Below, in pieces: positions 1 through 8,566 of a DNA stretch of 64,000 bases (the first letter of the stretch is position 1; every line of letters starts with the position of its first letter). A model generated the notes under the pieces. It worked only from the letters and a program-made list of their open reading frames with translations, ran no database searches and was not told where the DNA came from. A program made the translations under genes and the position numbers. The stretch comes from Kiloniellaceae bacterium. GTDB taxonomy: Bacteria > Pseudomonadota > Alphaproteobacteria > Kiloniellales > J153. The stretch lies in the NCBI GenBank assembly GCA_021776175.1, contig JAJFGJ010000008.1:1-64000 (forward strand), given 5' to 3'.

Positions 1-50
1 GCCGCGCTCCAATTGCGCATGGACTTGACGCTCGCGCGATGCTCCAGCAT
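1..50 (-). pseudogene. cheR: CheR continuation after the in-frame stop (partial at window edge)
   Basis: Directly after the TAA, in the same frame, an ATG at 48-50 opens MLEHRASVKSMRNWSA. This fits the CheR family segment that leads into the SAM-binding motif (family pattern: leucine and arginine spacing, then R-x-WSA followed by the Gly-rich motif). Only 16 residues are visible before the window ends. The TAAATG arrangement could in principle allow reinitiation. An inactivating point mutation or an assembly error fits equally well. Confidence 0.5.
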
Positions 51-326
51 TTACGGCAGCACGTGGTCATTAAACTGACCGATGGGTTTCTGGTCCCGTA
101 AAAAAAACGACTCATTGGTCGTCATGGCTTCCGTCACATCGACCAGGAGTCCCTCGTTGTTGCCGGCGCGGATCACTTTGACCAGTTCATCGAAGTTGGC
201 GAAGTTCCACTTTCGCGCAACCGGGTTAAGACGGCTCTCCATCAGGTAGGCCTTCTCTTTCGTCAGCGACAAACCGCTGCGCTTTTTGAGAAGGCTAGCG
301 ATAAACTCGAAATCACTTACATTCAT
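51..326 (-). CDS. cheR: CheR chemotaxis methyltransferase, N-terminal fragment ended by in-frame TAA
   Basis: CheR methylates glutamates of chemoreceptors using S-adenosylmethionine. The 91 residues from ATG 326 match the CheR N-terminal helical domain and run into the conserved TNESFFLRD motif, where the methyltransferase domain should begin. The frame then meets TAA at 51-53. The start is chosen because ATG 324-326 overlaps the cheB stop (ATGA), the usual translational coupling. A full CheR is about 270-290 residues, so this product would lack the SAM-binding domain. The same frame continues beyond the stop with CheR-like sequence (next entry), so this is an interrupted gene, a split gene or a sequencing error. 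It is the last visible gene of the che operon. Confidence 0.8.
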   Translation of the reverse strand: MNVSDFEFIASLLKKRSGLSLTKEKAYLMESRLNPVARKWNFANFDELVKVIRAGNNEGLLVDVTEAMTTNESFFLRDQKPIGQFNDHVLP

Positions 327-1447
327 GCCGCTACCCTCAGTGCAATCTTGCGTACATACGGCGCGATATCCATGAGCGGCAGCACGGCCGAGCATATGCC
401 GGATGTCGCCACGGCGCCCGGCATGCCCCAGACAACGCTGGTAGCCTCATCCTGAGCGATAATGGAACCGCCCGCCGCCGTCACATCCTTCGATCCATCG
501 CGCCCATCGTGGCCCATGCCGGTGAGCATGATCACCAATAAGCGCGAACCGTAGATCGGAATCATGCTGCGCAACATCGGATCGACCGCGGGCCGGCAGA
601 AGTTTTCCGGTGCGCTGTCGACAATTTTGATCACATTGTGTTCGCTGCCACGCGCCACCGTCATGTGAAAACCGCCCGGCGCGACATAGATCTTGCCGGG
701 CATGATCCGATCGCCATCCTTGGCCTCGGCCGCCGGCACGCCGCAAGTGCGCGATATGTGTTCAGCCAAAAGGGCGGTGAAGGTCGCCGGCATATGCTGA
801 GTGATCAATATGGGGAGAGAAACATCCCGGCACAGATCCTTCAGCAGCGTGAACAAAGCCGGAGGGCCGCCGGTCGAGCTGCCGATCGCGATCACTTCGG
901 GGCGCACCGTGGGCGCGGCGCGCAAAACGACCGGCCCTGGTGAGACACAGATTTTTTCCGGAACGGCGTGGGGCCGCGCGCCGATTCGCGGCGCGGCGGT
1001 TGTTTTCCCTCCCGCGCGGCCGCTGGAGCGCCCGGCCTGAGCCACGGCCTTGATCTTACCGATCAACTCGCTCCTGAAAGCATCGGCCGAGTGAATTTCC
1101 TTGGTCGAAGTAGGCTTGGTCACATAGTCGGCCGCGCCGTTCGCCATGGCGCGCAGACTGATTTCTGCATTCGCGTGCGTTAAAGTGGACGCCATGATGA
1201 CCTGGACGCCAGGCTTTGCCTTAAGCAGTAGCGGCAGAGCGGTCATGCCATCCATAACCGGCATCTCGATGTCCAGAACCACGATTTCAATGTCTTGCGC
1301 GACCACCGACTTCAGCGCGATTTCGCCGTTGGCCGCTGACGCCATCACCTTGATCGCCGGGTCGGTTTCGAGGTTGCGGGCCAAAAGACCCCGAATGACG
1401 GCGGAATCGTCTACAACCATGACTCTATAAGGATCGCCTGATGGCAT
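323..1447 (-). CDS. cheB: CheB chemotaxis response regulator, protein-glutamate methylesterase
   Basis: CheB demethylates or deamidates chemoreceptors in adaptation and is activated by phosphoryl transfer from CheA. The 374-residue protein has an N-terminal receiver domain (acidic pocket D13/D14, phospho-acceptor D59, about residues 8-125), a linker, and a C-terminal methylesterase domain (about 183-370). The Ser-His-Asp triad is visible: S191 in GSSTGGP, H218 in TQHMP and D314 in MGHDG. ATG 1447 is chosen because the receiver fold begins just after it; the frame is open further upstream, but those residues look non-coding. It lies 40 bp after cheY, and its TGA overlaps the cheR ATG. Confidence 0.95.
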   Translation of the reverse strand: MPSGDPYRVMVVDDSAVIRGLLARNLETDPAIKVMASAANGEIALKSVVAQDIEIVVLDIEMPVMDGMTALPLLLKAKPGVQVIMASTLTHANAEISLRAMANGAADYVTKPTSTKEIHSADAFRSELIGKIKAVAQAGRSSGRAGGKTTAAPRIGARPHAVPEKICVSPGPVVLRAAPTVRPEVIAIGSSTGGPPALFTLLKDLCRDVSLPILITQHMPATFTALLAEHISRTCGVPAAEAKDGDRIMPGKIYVAPGGFHMTVARGSEHNVIKIVDSAPENFCRPAVDPMLRSMIPIYGSRLLVIMLTGMGHDGRDGSKDVTAAGGSIIAQDEATSVVWGMPGAVATSGICSAVLPLMDIAPYVRKIALRVAA

Positions 1448-1487
1448 TAATCTTAACCCTGCCTGTCCGGTGCGGTTAGCTTTTGCC

Positions 1488-1853
1488 TTAGAGCAAACCA
1501 ACCTGGGAGAATTTCGACTCGATAATCTCACTGTCGAAAGGTTTCATGATGTATTCGTTAGCGCCCGCCTGAATGGCTTCCTGGATGTGCGCCATGTCGT
1601 TTTCCGTGGTGCAGAACACAACTATTGGCTGGGCCACACCTTCCATGGCCCTAAGGTCATGAAGAAATTCGAGGCCGCTCTTTACCGGCATATTCCAATC
1701 GAGCAGAACCGCATTGGGCATCTGACGTTGGCAGGCTTCCAGTGCCTTCTGCCCGTCCTCGGCTTCGTCGATTTCGAAATCCAGGCCCTCGAGAATCTTT
1801 CGAGCTACCATGCGGACTACTTTTGAGTCATCGACAACCAGACAAGTCTTCAT
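1488..1853 (-). CDS. cheY: CheY chemotaxis response regulator
   Basis: This 121-residue single receiver domain carries the CheY signature: D8/D9 acidic pair, phospho-acceptor D52 in LLDWNMP, the conserved Thr in FCTTEN and the Lys in MKPFD. Phospho-CheY binds the flagellar switch to change rotation. It has no output domain and lies between cheW and cheB in one minus-strand operon with short spacers, so it is very likely the motor-binding CheY of this system. It is the usual family length. Confidence 0.95.
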   Translation of the reverse strand: MKTCLVVDDSKVVRMVARKILEGLDFEIDEAEDGQKALEACQRQMPNAVLLDWNMPVKSGLEFLHDLRAMEGVAQPIVVFCTTENDMAHIQEAIQAGANEYIMKPFDSEIIESKFSQVGLL

Positions 1854-1944
1854 GTTCGCGCACTCCGTTACGCTGGAAAACGAGACGCCCGGCGTGGGTA
1901 CTTCGCGTCAAACCGCCCGCGCCACGTCTCTTTCAACGCCCCCT

Positions 1945-2442
1945 TCAATTCGCGACCGCCTCCTTGTGCCCGTAGTCGAGCAAGCGGTTTACATCCAGAA
2001 CAACCATAAGGTTCTCGTCCAAACGATAGATGCCGTCCGACACGGCCCGGAATTTCGCGCCCAGCGTCGGGGGGTTTCTATCGAAAGTTTCCGTGGAGAG
2101 CGCCAGCACCTCGCCCACGGCGTCGACGACGAGGCTATAAAGCTCACCCTCGTGTTCGGCCACGATGCTCATGGTGTCATCGCCGTCGCCACGCGGTACA
2201 AGGCCCAGGCGGGCCCGCATATCGATGGCCGTCACAACGCGGCCGCGCAAGTTCAAGGACCCCATCACTTCCGGCGGAGCAAGGGGAATTCGTGTGATCT
2301 GATACGAGCTGAGGACATCTTGTACCTTCAGCACGGGAATACCGAAAAGCTGATCGGCGATCGTGAATGTAACGAATTCCTGGGTCGCTTCGGAGTGCAA
2401 AGGATGTGCCGGTTCCGCCGCGGATTCTGTCGTAGCCGTCAT
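1945..2442 (-). CDS. cheW: CheW chemotaxis coupling protein
   Basis: CheW links chemoreceptors to the CheA kinase in the signalling array. The 165-residue protein has a short variable N-terminus and one CheW SH3-like domain (about residues 22-160), with recognisable FGIPVLKVQDVL and GSLNLRGRVVTAIDMR segments. Its ATG at 2442 overlaps the cheA stop by 4 bp (ATGA), indicating translational coupling. About 90 bp separate it from cheY. Confidence 0.94.
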   Translation of the reverse strand: MTATTESAAEPAHPLHSEATQEFVTFTIADQLFGIPVLKVQDVLSSYQITRIPLAPPEVMGSLNLRGRVVTAIDMRARLGLVPRGDGDDTMSIVAEHEGELYSLVVDAVGEVLALSTETFDRNPPTLGAKFRAVSDGIYRLDENLMVVLDVNRLLDYGHKEAVAN

Positions 2443-5189
2443 GCCGCACCTCTAATTTCAGCCAAGGCCTCGTGCAAAGCGCCCAGCAGGGCTTCACGGT
2501 CGCTCTTGGCCACATAATCGACGAACCCGACCGCCCGGCCCCGGTCCAAATCCTTTTGCGTGGCAAAGGATGACAGCGCCACCATTGGGACATTGGACCA
2601 GCGTGTGTCATTTTTCACCGCTTCCGCGAACTCGAAACCGCTCATCCCGGGCATTTCTATATCGGATATGATGACGTCGAATGCTTCCCCGGCATCGCAC
2701 CGCTGCAGGGCCTCGCTCGCGCTCGCGGCGCAGGAGACGTCGTAACCGGCCACGGAAAGAAGCGGTTGCAGCAGATTGCGGAAGAACGGGCTGTCATCGA
2801 CTAAAAGCAGCCGCGAGGAATCCTCGTTGCCAAAAGAATCGTTGCCTTCGTTATCAAACCAATCGTGGAACGCCAACGTCAGATAGTGGGCGACATCCAA
2901 CACATCCGTGGCTTGACCGTTGATCACCGCACTGCCGACATAGCCGACATCCTTGGATGTCAGTTCGATGTTGAGGCGGCCTTCCACGATGTCGACAATC
3001 TCATCGACGACCAGGCCCATGGTACGGTCCCGGTCTGTGAACACGAGAACCGGCTGCCGGCCCTCGGATGCAAGCTCCTTGGCGCCTTCCATCAGAACCA
3101 ACGGCATGAGCTGGCCGCGGTACTGGATGACCTTCTGCCCATTGGAGATTTCAACCTTCTCCAACTCAACCTCTTCCAAGCGGGCAACCAGGCCCAAGGG
3201 AACCGCTTTCGAATTGTTACCGGCCGCACGGAACACCAGCATGGCGACCGTTTCCTCGTCCAAGCCCGCATGGCGATCGTTCATGACCTCGCTGCTTTCC
3301 TCGGCCAACTCAACCTCGCCGGTCGCGGACGCGATCCCGTTCGGATCCAGGATCATGACGACGCTGCCATCGCCCAGGATTGTGTTGCCCGAAAACATTT
3401 GGTTTTCGCGCATGATGCGGGCGACGGGCTTGACGACGATTTCTTCCGTGTCGAAGACACGGTCGACGATAATCCCGAAGGAATAGCTGCCAACCTGGGA
3501 GACGACGATAAAGCCCTCGCAGCTTTCGGATGGGCTGTCGCTCTTTGCCTTGGTCTCGGTGGTAATGCCGGCCTCGGATTCGGCCGTCGGCCCATCGGGC
3601 ATGTCCGGTGCGTTCAGCTTCATCAGGTCGCGCAAGTTGACCAAGGGCAGCAAGCGGTTGCGCAAGCGCAGAACCGGCGTGTTGTTGATGCGTTCGATCT
3701 TATTTTCCGAGTGAACCGAAGCGCGCACCAATTCAAGCACGCTCAATTGCGGAATGGCGAAGCGATCGCCCGCGCACTCGACAATCAGCGCCGAAACGAT
3801 CGCCAAGGTGAGCGGTATCTTGATGATGAAGCTGGTGCCCTTGCCCTCGGTGGAATTGAGTTCGACCGTGCCACCGATCTTTTCGATATTGGTGCGCACG
3901 ACATCCATGCCGACACCGCGCCCGGATACCGCCGTAACCGCCTGCGCGGTAGAGAACCCGGCCTTGAAAATAAATCTTTGGATTTGCTGCTCGGTCATCG
4001 TCTCAAGTTCGGCCTCGGTCGCCAGGCCATTGGCGAGAGCCTTGTTCTTGATTACCTCGATCGGCAGGCCGCGCCCGTCGTCGGTTATCGAAATGACGAT
4101 GTGGCCGCCTTCGTGATAGGCGCTCAGGACGACTTTGCCGGTTTCCGGCTTGCCGGCCTCGATCCGCCCCGCGGTCGTCTCCAGGCCGTGATCGGCGGAG
4201 TTACGGACCATATGGGTTAGCGGGTCCTTGATCAGTTCCAGGACTTGCCGGTCGAGTTCGGTTTCGGCGCCCTTCATCTCCAGATCGATCTTCTTGTCCA
4301 ATTCGATCGACAAATCGCGGATGATGCGCGGCAGCTTGGCCCAAGCGTTTCCAATCGGCTGCATGCGGGTTTTCATCACGCCTTCCTGAAGCTCGGAGAC
4401 GACGTGGTTGAGCCGTTGCAAGGGCGCCGCGAACTCGCTGTCCTTTTGTCCGCGCAGAATCTGCAGCAACTGATTCCGGGTCAGGACCATCTCCGAGACC
4501 ATGGTCATCAGGTTTTCGAGCAACTCTACGTTGACGCGAATCGATTGATTGGCGACCGAAGATTCTCCGCCTCCCTTGGCCTCGCCAGCGGGCGCCGGTT
4601 TCGCGGCCTTGGCCGGCGTCTTCGCGGGTGCGGGTGCGGGCGCGGGCGCGGGTTCCGCCGCCGCGACTTCGGGAACCTCTGGCGCAGCCGTTTCCTCAGG
4701 GGGATCGCTTTCCACTTCCGCTTGGCTGTCCTCGACGGCCGCCGCCTCGCTCTCGGCGTCATCGCCAGGCTCGGCTTCGGATTCGGGCTCGGCGTCATCT
4801 CCGCCGTTCTCACCGTGTTCCGCATAGGCATTGAGACGGGCGATGAGATCGGAGTCTTCGCCTTCCGGCTCCGTCTCATTTTGCTCCAGGTATTCAAGTA
4901 TCGAGCGGATTTTATCCAGGCACTCCAAAATCAGGGAGACCGCCTTTGGCGTGACATCCAGCTCGCCCTCTCGAAACTTGCCGAGGATGTTCTCACCCGC
5001 GTGAGCGACCGATTCCAGGCGCGGCAAACCAAGGAAGCCACAGGTTCCCTTGATCGTATGCATATAGCGAAAGATATTGCTGAGCAGTTCCTGATCGTTC
5101 GGGTTCTGCTCTAGCTTCACCAACTCGACATCGAGAACCGCGAGGCCCTCGCTCGTTTCCGTCAAAAATTCACTTAGGAGATCATCCAT
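2439..5189 (-). CDS. cheA: CheA chemotaxis histidine kinase with C-terminal receiver domain
   Basis: CheA autophosphorylates on the Hpt histidine and passes phosphate to CheY and CheB. The 916-residue order is: Hpt domain with H44 in MHTIKGTCGFLG; acidic and Ala/Pro-rich linker (about 105-205) in place of a clear P2 domain; dimerisation and HATPase domains (N box near 325-335, DDGRG at about 371-375, GRGVGM near 424-428); a CheW-like regulatory domain (about 460-625); a second CheW-like segment (about 645-775); and a receiver domain (about 793-912, D843 in SDIEMPG). The doubled CheW module and fused receiver make a hybrid type. It heads the operon; cheW follows with a 4-bp overlap. Confidence 0.95.
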   Translation of the reverse strand: MDDLLSEFLTETSEGLAVLDVELVKLEQNPNDQELLSNIFRYMHTIKGTCGFLGLPRLESVAHAGENILGKFREGELDVTPKAVSLILECLDKIRSILEYLEQNETEPEGEDSDLIARLNAYAEHGENGGDDAEPESEAEPGDDAESEAAAVEDSQAEVESDPPEETAAPEVPEVAAAEPAPAPAPAPAKTPAKAAKPAPAGEAKGGGESSVANQSIRVNVELLENLMTMVSEMVLTRNQLLQILRGQKDSEFAAPLQRLNHVVSELQEGVMKTRMQPIGNAWAKLPRIIRDLSIELDKKIDLEMKGAETELDRQVLELIKDPLTHMVRNSADHGLETTAGRIEAGKPETGKVVLSAYHEGGHIVISITDDGRGLPIEVIKNKALANGLATEAELETMTEQQIQRFIFKAGFSTAQAVTAVSGRGVGMDVVRTNIEKIGGTVELNSTEGKGTSFIIKIPLTLAIVSALIVECAGDRFAIPQLSVLELVRASVHSENKIERINNTPVLRLRNRLLPLVNLRDLMKLNAPDMPDGPTAESEAGITTETKAKSDSPSESCEGFIVVSQVGSYSFGIIVDRVFDTEEIVVKPVARIMRENQMFSGNTILGDGSVVMILDPNGIASATGEVELAEESSEVMNDRHAGLDEETVAMLVFRAAGNNSKAVPLGLVARLEEVELEKVEISNGQKVIQYRGQLMPLVLMEGAKELASEGRQPVLVFTDRDRTMGLVVDEIVDIVEGRLNIELTSKDVGYVGSAVINGQATDVLDVAHYLTLAFHDWFDNEGNDSFGNEDSSRLLLVDDSPFFRNLLQPLLSVAGYDVSCAASASEALQRCDAGEAFDVIISDIEMPGMSGFEFAEAVKNDTRWSNVPMVALSSFATQKDLDRGRAVGFVDYVAKSDREALLGALHEALAEIRGAA

Positions 5190-5491
5190 CGCGGCCGTCC
5201 CGCTGGTTATTTATCATCTGTTATCGGCGTGGCGGGTTTCGCTTGCCCCCCGAAATTTTCATTCTGAACGGTGACAAAAAGAGATTAAAATCCCCTTACT
5301 ATAACGTGCGCGTTAATCGTACTGAGAACTTGAAACCCCAAGAATAACTATGAAGTAATTGAGTGAACTTCCCGTAAAGGTAGAGGTAATCCGGGTTTTA
5401 GATCCGGAAGTATTGCCGGTTCTTCACCCGGCTGATATGCCTTCTGCCCATGATCGCGAGAAGTTAGTGCGGTGAAATCGAAGTTGGTGGC
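5190..5491. other. Divergent intergenic region between cheA and fbpB
   Basis: About 300 bp separate the divergent starts of cheA (minus) and the iron permease (plus). The part near 5275-5360 is A+T-richer than its surroundings and is the likely place for both promoters. Two short inverted repeats occur near 5393-5435, each built on CCGG-type arms. I see no convincing Fur box, riboswitch or small gene here. Confidence 0.4.
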
Positions 5492-7231
5492 ATGAGCCGT
5501 TCCATTCAGATGCCGATTCCTGGAATCCCGGACCCCGGCGGGCCGGGCGAGCGCGCGGGCGCGGGGCACCGGCGCGTGGGCAAGCTGCTAAGGCTAAACA
5601 ATCCCTTAACCTGGACATCCCTGCTCATCGCCGCCCTATTCTCGATTCCGGTGGTCAGCGTCTTGGCCAATGTCTTCGTGCCAAGTGGCGGTACTTGGCG
5701 GCACCTGGCCGAAACCGTTTTGCCGGGATATATCGCCAATACCTTAATGTTGGTGCTGGGCGTCGGGTGTGGGGTTCTGATCCTCGGCGTGAGCGCCGCC
5801 TGGCTGGTTACCATGTGCCGCTTTCCAGGCCGGCGGGTTTTCGAATGGGCGCTCATCTTACCTCTCGCGGTTCCGGCCTATGTCATGGCCTACACCTATA
5901 CCGACTTCCTGCAGTTCACCGGGCCGCTCCAGACGATGCTGCGGGACCTGGCGGGCTGGGGGCCCCACGATTATTGGTTCCCGAGTATCCGCTCGCTGGG
6001 TGGCGCGATCGCTCTGCTCAGCCTGGTGCTGTATCCTTACGTCTATCTTCTGGCCCGGGCCGCTTTCCTGGAGCAATCGGTGTGCGCGCTGGAAGTTAGT
6101 CGCACCCTGGGCTGCGGCCCCTGGTCGAGCTTCTATCGCGTCGCCCTGCCGCTGGCCCGGCCGGCCATTGTCGGTGGCGTCGCCTTGGCCCTGATGGAGA
6201 CCATCGCCGACTTTGGAACCGTGTCGTTCTTCGGTGTCCCGACTTTCACCACGGGTATCGTGCGCGCCTGGTTCTCCATGGGCGACCGGGTCGCGGCCGC
6301 GCAATTATCCTCCGCCCTGCTTTGTTTCGTGCTGGTCGTGGTGCTGATGGAGCGCGCCAGCCGTGGCCGGGCGCGTTATTATCACACCTCGGGCCGGTAC
6401 CAGCATCTGCCCAGCTACAAGCTCAGGGGATGGCGTGCCGGTACCGCCAGCCTGGCTTGTGCCCTGCCCCTGTTCCTCGGCTTCGTCATGCCCGCCGCGA
6501 TACTGCTCGCCATGACGATCGAAGCCGGCGATGCCCAGTTCGGCCCGCGGTTCCTGCGCCTGGCGGGAAACAGCTTCACACTCTCGGCGGTCACCGCCCT
6601 CGTGGCCGTCTTGTTAGCCGCCGTCATGGCCTACGGCGTCCGCTTGAGCCCCAGTCTATTGACCCGTGGGGCCAGCCGCATCGCGGCCATGGGATACGCC
6701 GTGCCGGGCACCGTGATCGCCGTTGGCGCGCTTATCCCCTTCGCCCTGCTCGACAATGCCCTCGACGCCTGGATGCGGGAAACGTTCGGGTTTTCCACCG
6801 GCTTGCTGTTGACGGGCACGATCGCGGCGCTCGTCTTCGCCTACCTGGTGCGGTTTCTAGCGGTCTCGTTAAACACGGTGGAATCCAGCCTAGGTAAGAT
6901 CAAGCCCTCCATGGACGATGCCGCGCGGAGTCTGGGCCGGGGCCCTGGCGGCACCCTGGCACGCATTCACGCGCCGCTGATGTGGGGCAGTCTGCTGACC
7001 GCAGGACTCATGGTATTCGTCGATGTGATGAAGGAGCTTCCGGCGACCTTGATCATGCGCCCATTCAATTTCGACACCCTAGCGGTACAGGCCTATAACC
7101 TGGCTTCCGACGAGCGCCTGACCGAAGCCTCGACGGCCTCGCTCGCCATTGTCGCGGTCGGTATCCTGCCGCTAATAATATTGAGCCGGGCAATCGCCCG
7201 GTCGCGGCCGGGCGGCGCGGCGCGAAAGTAA
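5492..7231 (+). CDS. fbpB: Fe(III) ABC transporter permease, fused two-domain type
   Basis: This 579-residue inner-membrane protein has two binding-protein-dependent permease domains in tandem. Each carries an EAA-type loop: one near residues 200-225 (SRTLGCGPWSSFYRVALPL) and one near 470-495 (AARSLGRGPGGTLARIHAPL). About 12 hydrophobic segments are visible. The architecture matches FbpB/AfuB/SfuB iron permeases, which import Fe(III) handed over by a periplasmic binding protein. The start is the ATG at 5492; the first 30 or so residues are Pro/Gly-rich and probably cytoplasmic. The binding protein gene follows convergently. No ATPase gene is present beside either, so the energising subunit must come from elsewhere. 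Confidence 0.9.
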   Translation: MSRSIQMPIPGIPDPGGPGERAGAGHRRVGKLLRLNNPLTWTSLLIAALFSIPVVSVLANVFVPSGGTWRHLAETVLPGYIANTLMLVLGVGCGVLILGVSAAWLVTMCRFPGRRVFEWALILPLAVPAYVMAYTYTDFLQFTGPLQTMLRDLAGWGPHDYWFPSIRSLGGAIALLSLVLYPYVYLLARAAFLEQSVCALEVSRTLGCGPWSSFYRVALPLARPAIVGGVALALMETIADFGTVSFFGVPTFTTGIVRAWFSMGDRVAAAQLSSALLCFVLVVVLMERASRGRARYYHTSGRYQHLPSYKLRGWRAGTASLACALPLFLGFVMPAAILLAMTIEAGDAQFGPRFLRLAGNSFTLSAVTALVAVLLAAVMAYGVRLSPSLLTRGASRIAAMGYAVPGTVIAVGALIPFALLDNALDAWMRETFGFSTGLLLTGTIAALVFAYLVRFLAVSLNTVESSLGKIKPSMDDAARSLGRGPGGTLARIHAPLMWGSLLTAGLMVFVDVMKELPATLIMRPFNFDTLAVQAYNLASDERLTEASTASLAIVAVGILPLIILSRAIARSRPGGAARK

Positions 7232-7276
7232 GCGCCAGCCCGGCGGCGAACAGAGTCGAGACCTTGCGGTCGCGCT

Positions 7277-8311
7277 CTATTTCCAGCCGGCCCGATCGAA
7301 GATTCTCTGCGCCAGAGGCTGGTTCTCGCCTAGCGAGGAGATGCTGACGGTATCTTGCTTGAAGCCGCCCAGCGCCGCGAGTTCAGGCTTGGTGGCGACG
7401 CCTTCGACGACCGGGTATTCATTGTTGCCATCGGCGAAAATACGCTGCGCGGCCTCGCTGGTCAGGTATTCGATAAAGCGGATGGCGGCGGCGCCATGCT
7501 TGGCGCTGGCGAGCACCCCGGCGCCCGAGATGTTGACATGGGTGCCGCGCCCATCCTGGTTCGGGAACACGATCCCCAGCGATGCGGCGACCTTTCTATC
7601 GGATTCCTTGGCGCTCGAAAGCAGGCGCACATAGTAGTAGGAATTCGCGACCGAGACCGCGCACTGGCCCGCCGCCGTGGCGCGAAGCTGGTCGGTATCG
7701 CCGCCTTGGGGATCGCGCGCGAAATTGGCGACCACGCCCTTGGCCCAAGCCTGCGCCGCCGCCTCCCCCCTGGACGCGATGATCGAGCCCAGAAGCGAAA
7801 GATTGTAAACGTTGCCGCTGGAACGGATGCAGACTTTACCGCGCCATTTCGGATCGGCCAGATCCTCGTAGCTGACGATATCGCCAGGTCCGATCTCGTC
7901 CTTGTTGTAAAAAATGAGGCGGGCGCGCTTGGACAAACCGAACCAGCGCCCTTTGGGGTGGCGAAGAATTTCAGGAACCCGTTGTTCCAGAATACTTGAG
8001 CTGGTCTCCTTAAACAGCTTGGCTTGGTCGGCGCGCCACAACATGGCGACGTCCACGGTGATCAAGACGTCGGCGGGAGAGTTGGCGCCTTCGCTCTTGA
8101 GCCGCTCGATCAGGGCGTTCCCCTTGCCCTCGATCCGATTGATCTCGATCCCGGTTTGGGCCGTGAAGTCCCGGTAGAGCGTTTCATCTGTCTGATAATG
8201 GCGCGAGGTATAGATATTCAGCGCCTCGGCCGACCGCGCGGGGGCGCTAATAGCCATAGTTATCCCGGCCAACCCCAGGGTCATGGCTAAAGTACGTAAG
8301 CTTCGGGTCAT
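7277..8311 (-). CDS. fbpA: Fe(III) ABC transporter periplasmic binding protein
   Basis: This 344-residue periplasmic protein begins with a classical signal peptide (MTRSLRTLAMTLGLAGITM, cleavage near APARSA) and then LNIYTSRHYQTDETLYRDF, typical of FbpA/FutA-type ferric-binding proteins. The consecutive tyrosines in NSYYYVRLL correspond to the family's iron-ligand tyrosines. ATG 8311 is chosen because it opens the signal peptide and has AAGGACGG upstream; a longer open frame to 8377 adds no homologous residues. It converges with the permease gene and carries a Fur-box-like palindrome about 80 bp upstream, so iron-repressed expression is likely. Confidence 0.92.
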   Translation of the reverse strand: MTRSLRTLAMTLGLAGITMAISAPARSAEALNIYTSRHYQTDETLYRDFTAQTGIEINRIEGKGNALIERLKSEGANSPADVLITVDVAMLWRADQAKLFKETSSSILEQRVPEILRHPKGRWFGLSKRARLIFYNKDEIGPGDIVSYEDLADPKWRGKVCIRSSGNVYNLSLLGSIIASRGEAAAQAWAKGVVANFARDPQGGDTDQLRATAAGQCAVSVANSYYYVRLLSSAKESDRKVAASLGIVFPNQDGRGTHVNISGAGVLASAKHGAAAIRFIEYLTSEAAQRIFADGNNEYPVVEGVATKPELAALGGFKQDTVSISSLGENQPLAQRIFDRAGWK

Positions 8312-8387
8312 TTTCCGTCCTTCCTGACTAATCGGCATCCACGAATGCGCAAGAGTCAAATATTGGCCATAGGCCAAGACTTAATCA

Positions 8388-8408
8388 TGCGATTGATACT
8401 CATTCGCA
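8388..8408. promoter_or_regulatory. Fur-box-like operator upstream of fbpA
   Basis: A 21-bp interrupted palindrome has outer arms TGCGA and TCGCA around TTGATACTCAT; 16 of 21 positions agree with its own reverse complement. It closely resembles Fur boxes of the TGATAATnATTCGCA kind. It lies 77 bp upstream of the fbpA ATG, where a promoter would be expected. The role is inferred from similarity and from the iron-transport gene it precedes. Confidence 0.65.
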
Positions 8409-8566
8409 GCAAGATATCCCATAAATTCCGTGTGGTCAAGCGGTCAATGGGGCGTCAAGCCATCCAGTTTAAGCCGGCCGGCCGCATCGGGCATTGGAGT
8501 GCTTCCAGAACATGCGGCGCCGGTCTTGACTCCATCGAACCCGGAGCGGCCCCAGGAAACCGCGGT

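Noticed and set aside
2865..4220. 451-codon open frame on the plus strand
   Set aside because: Antisense shadow of cheA.
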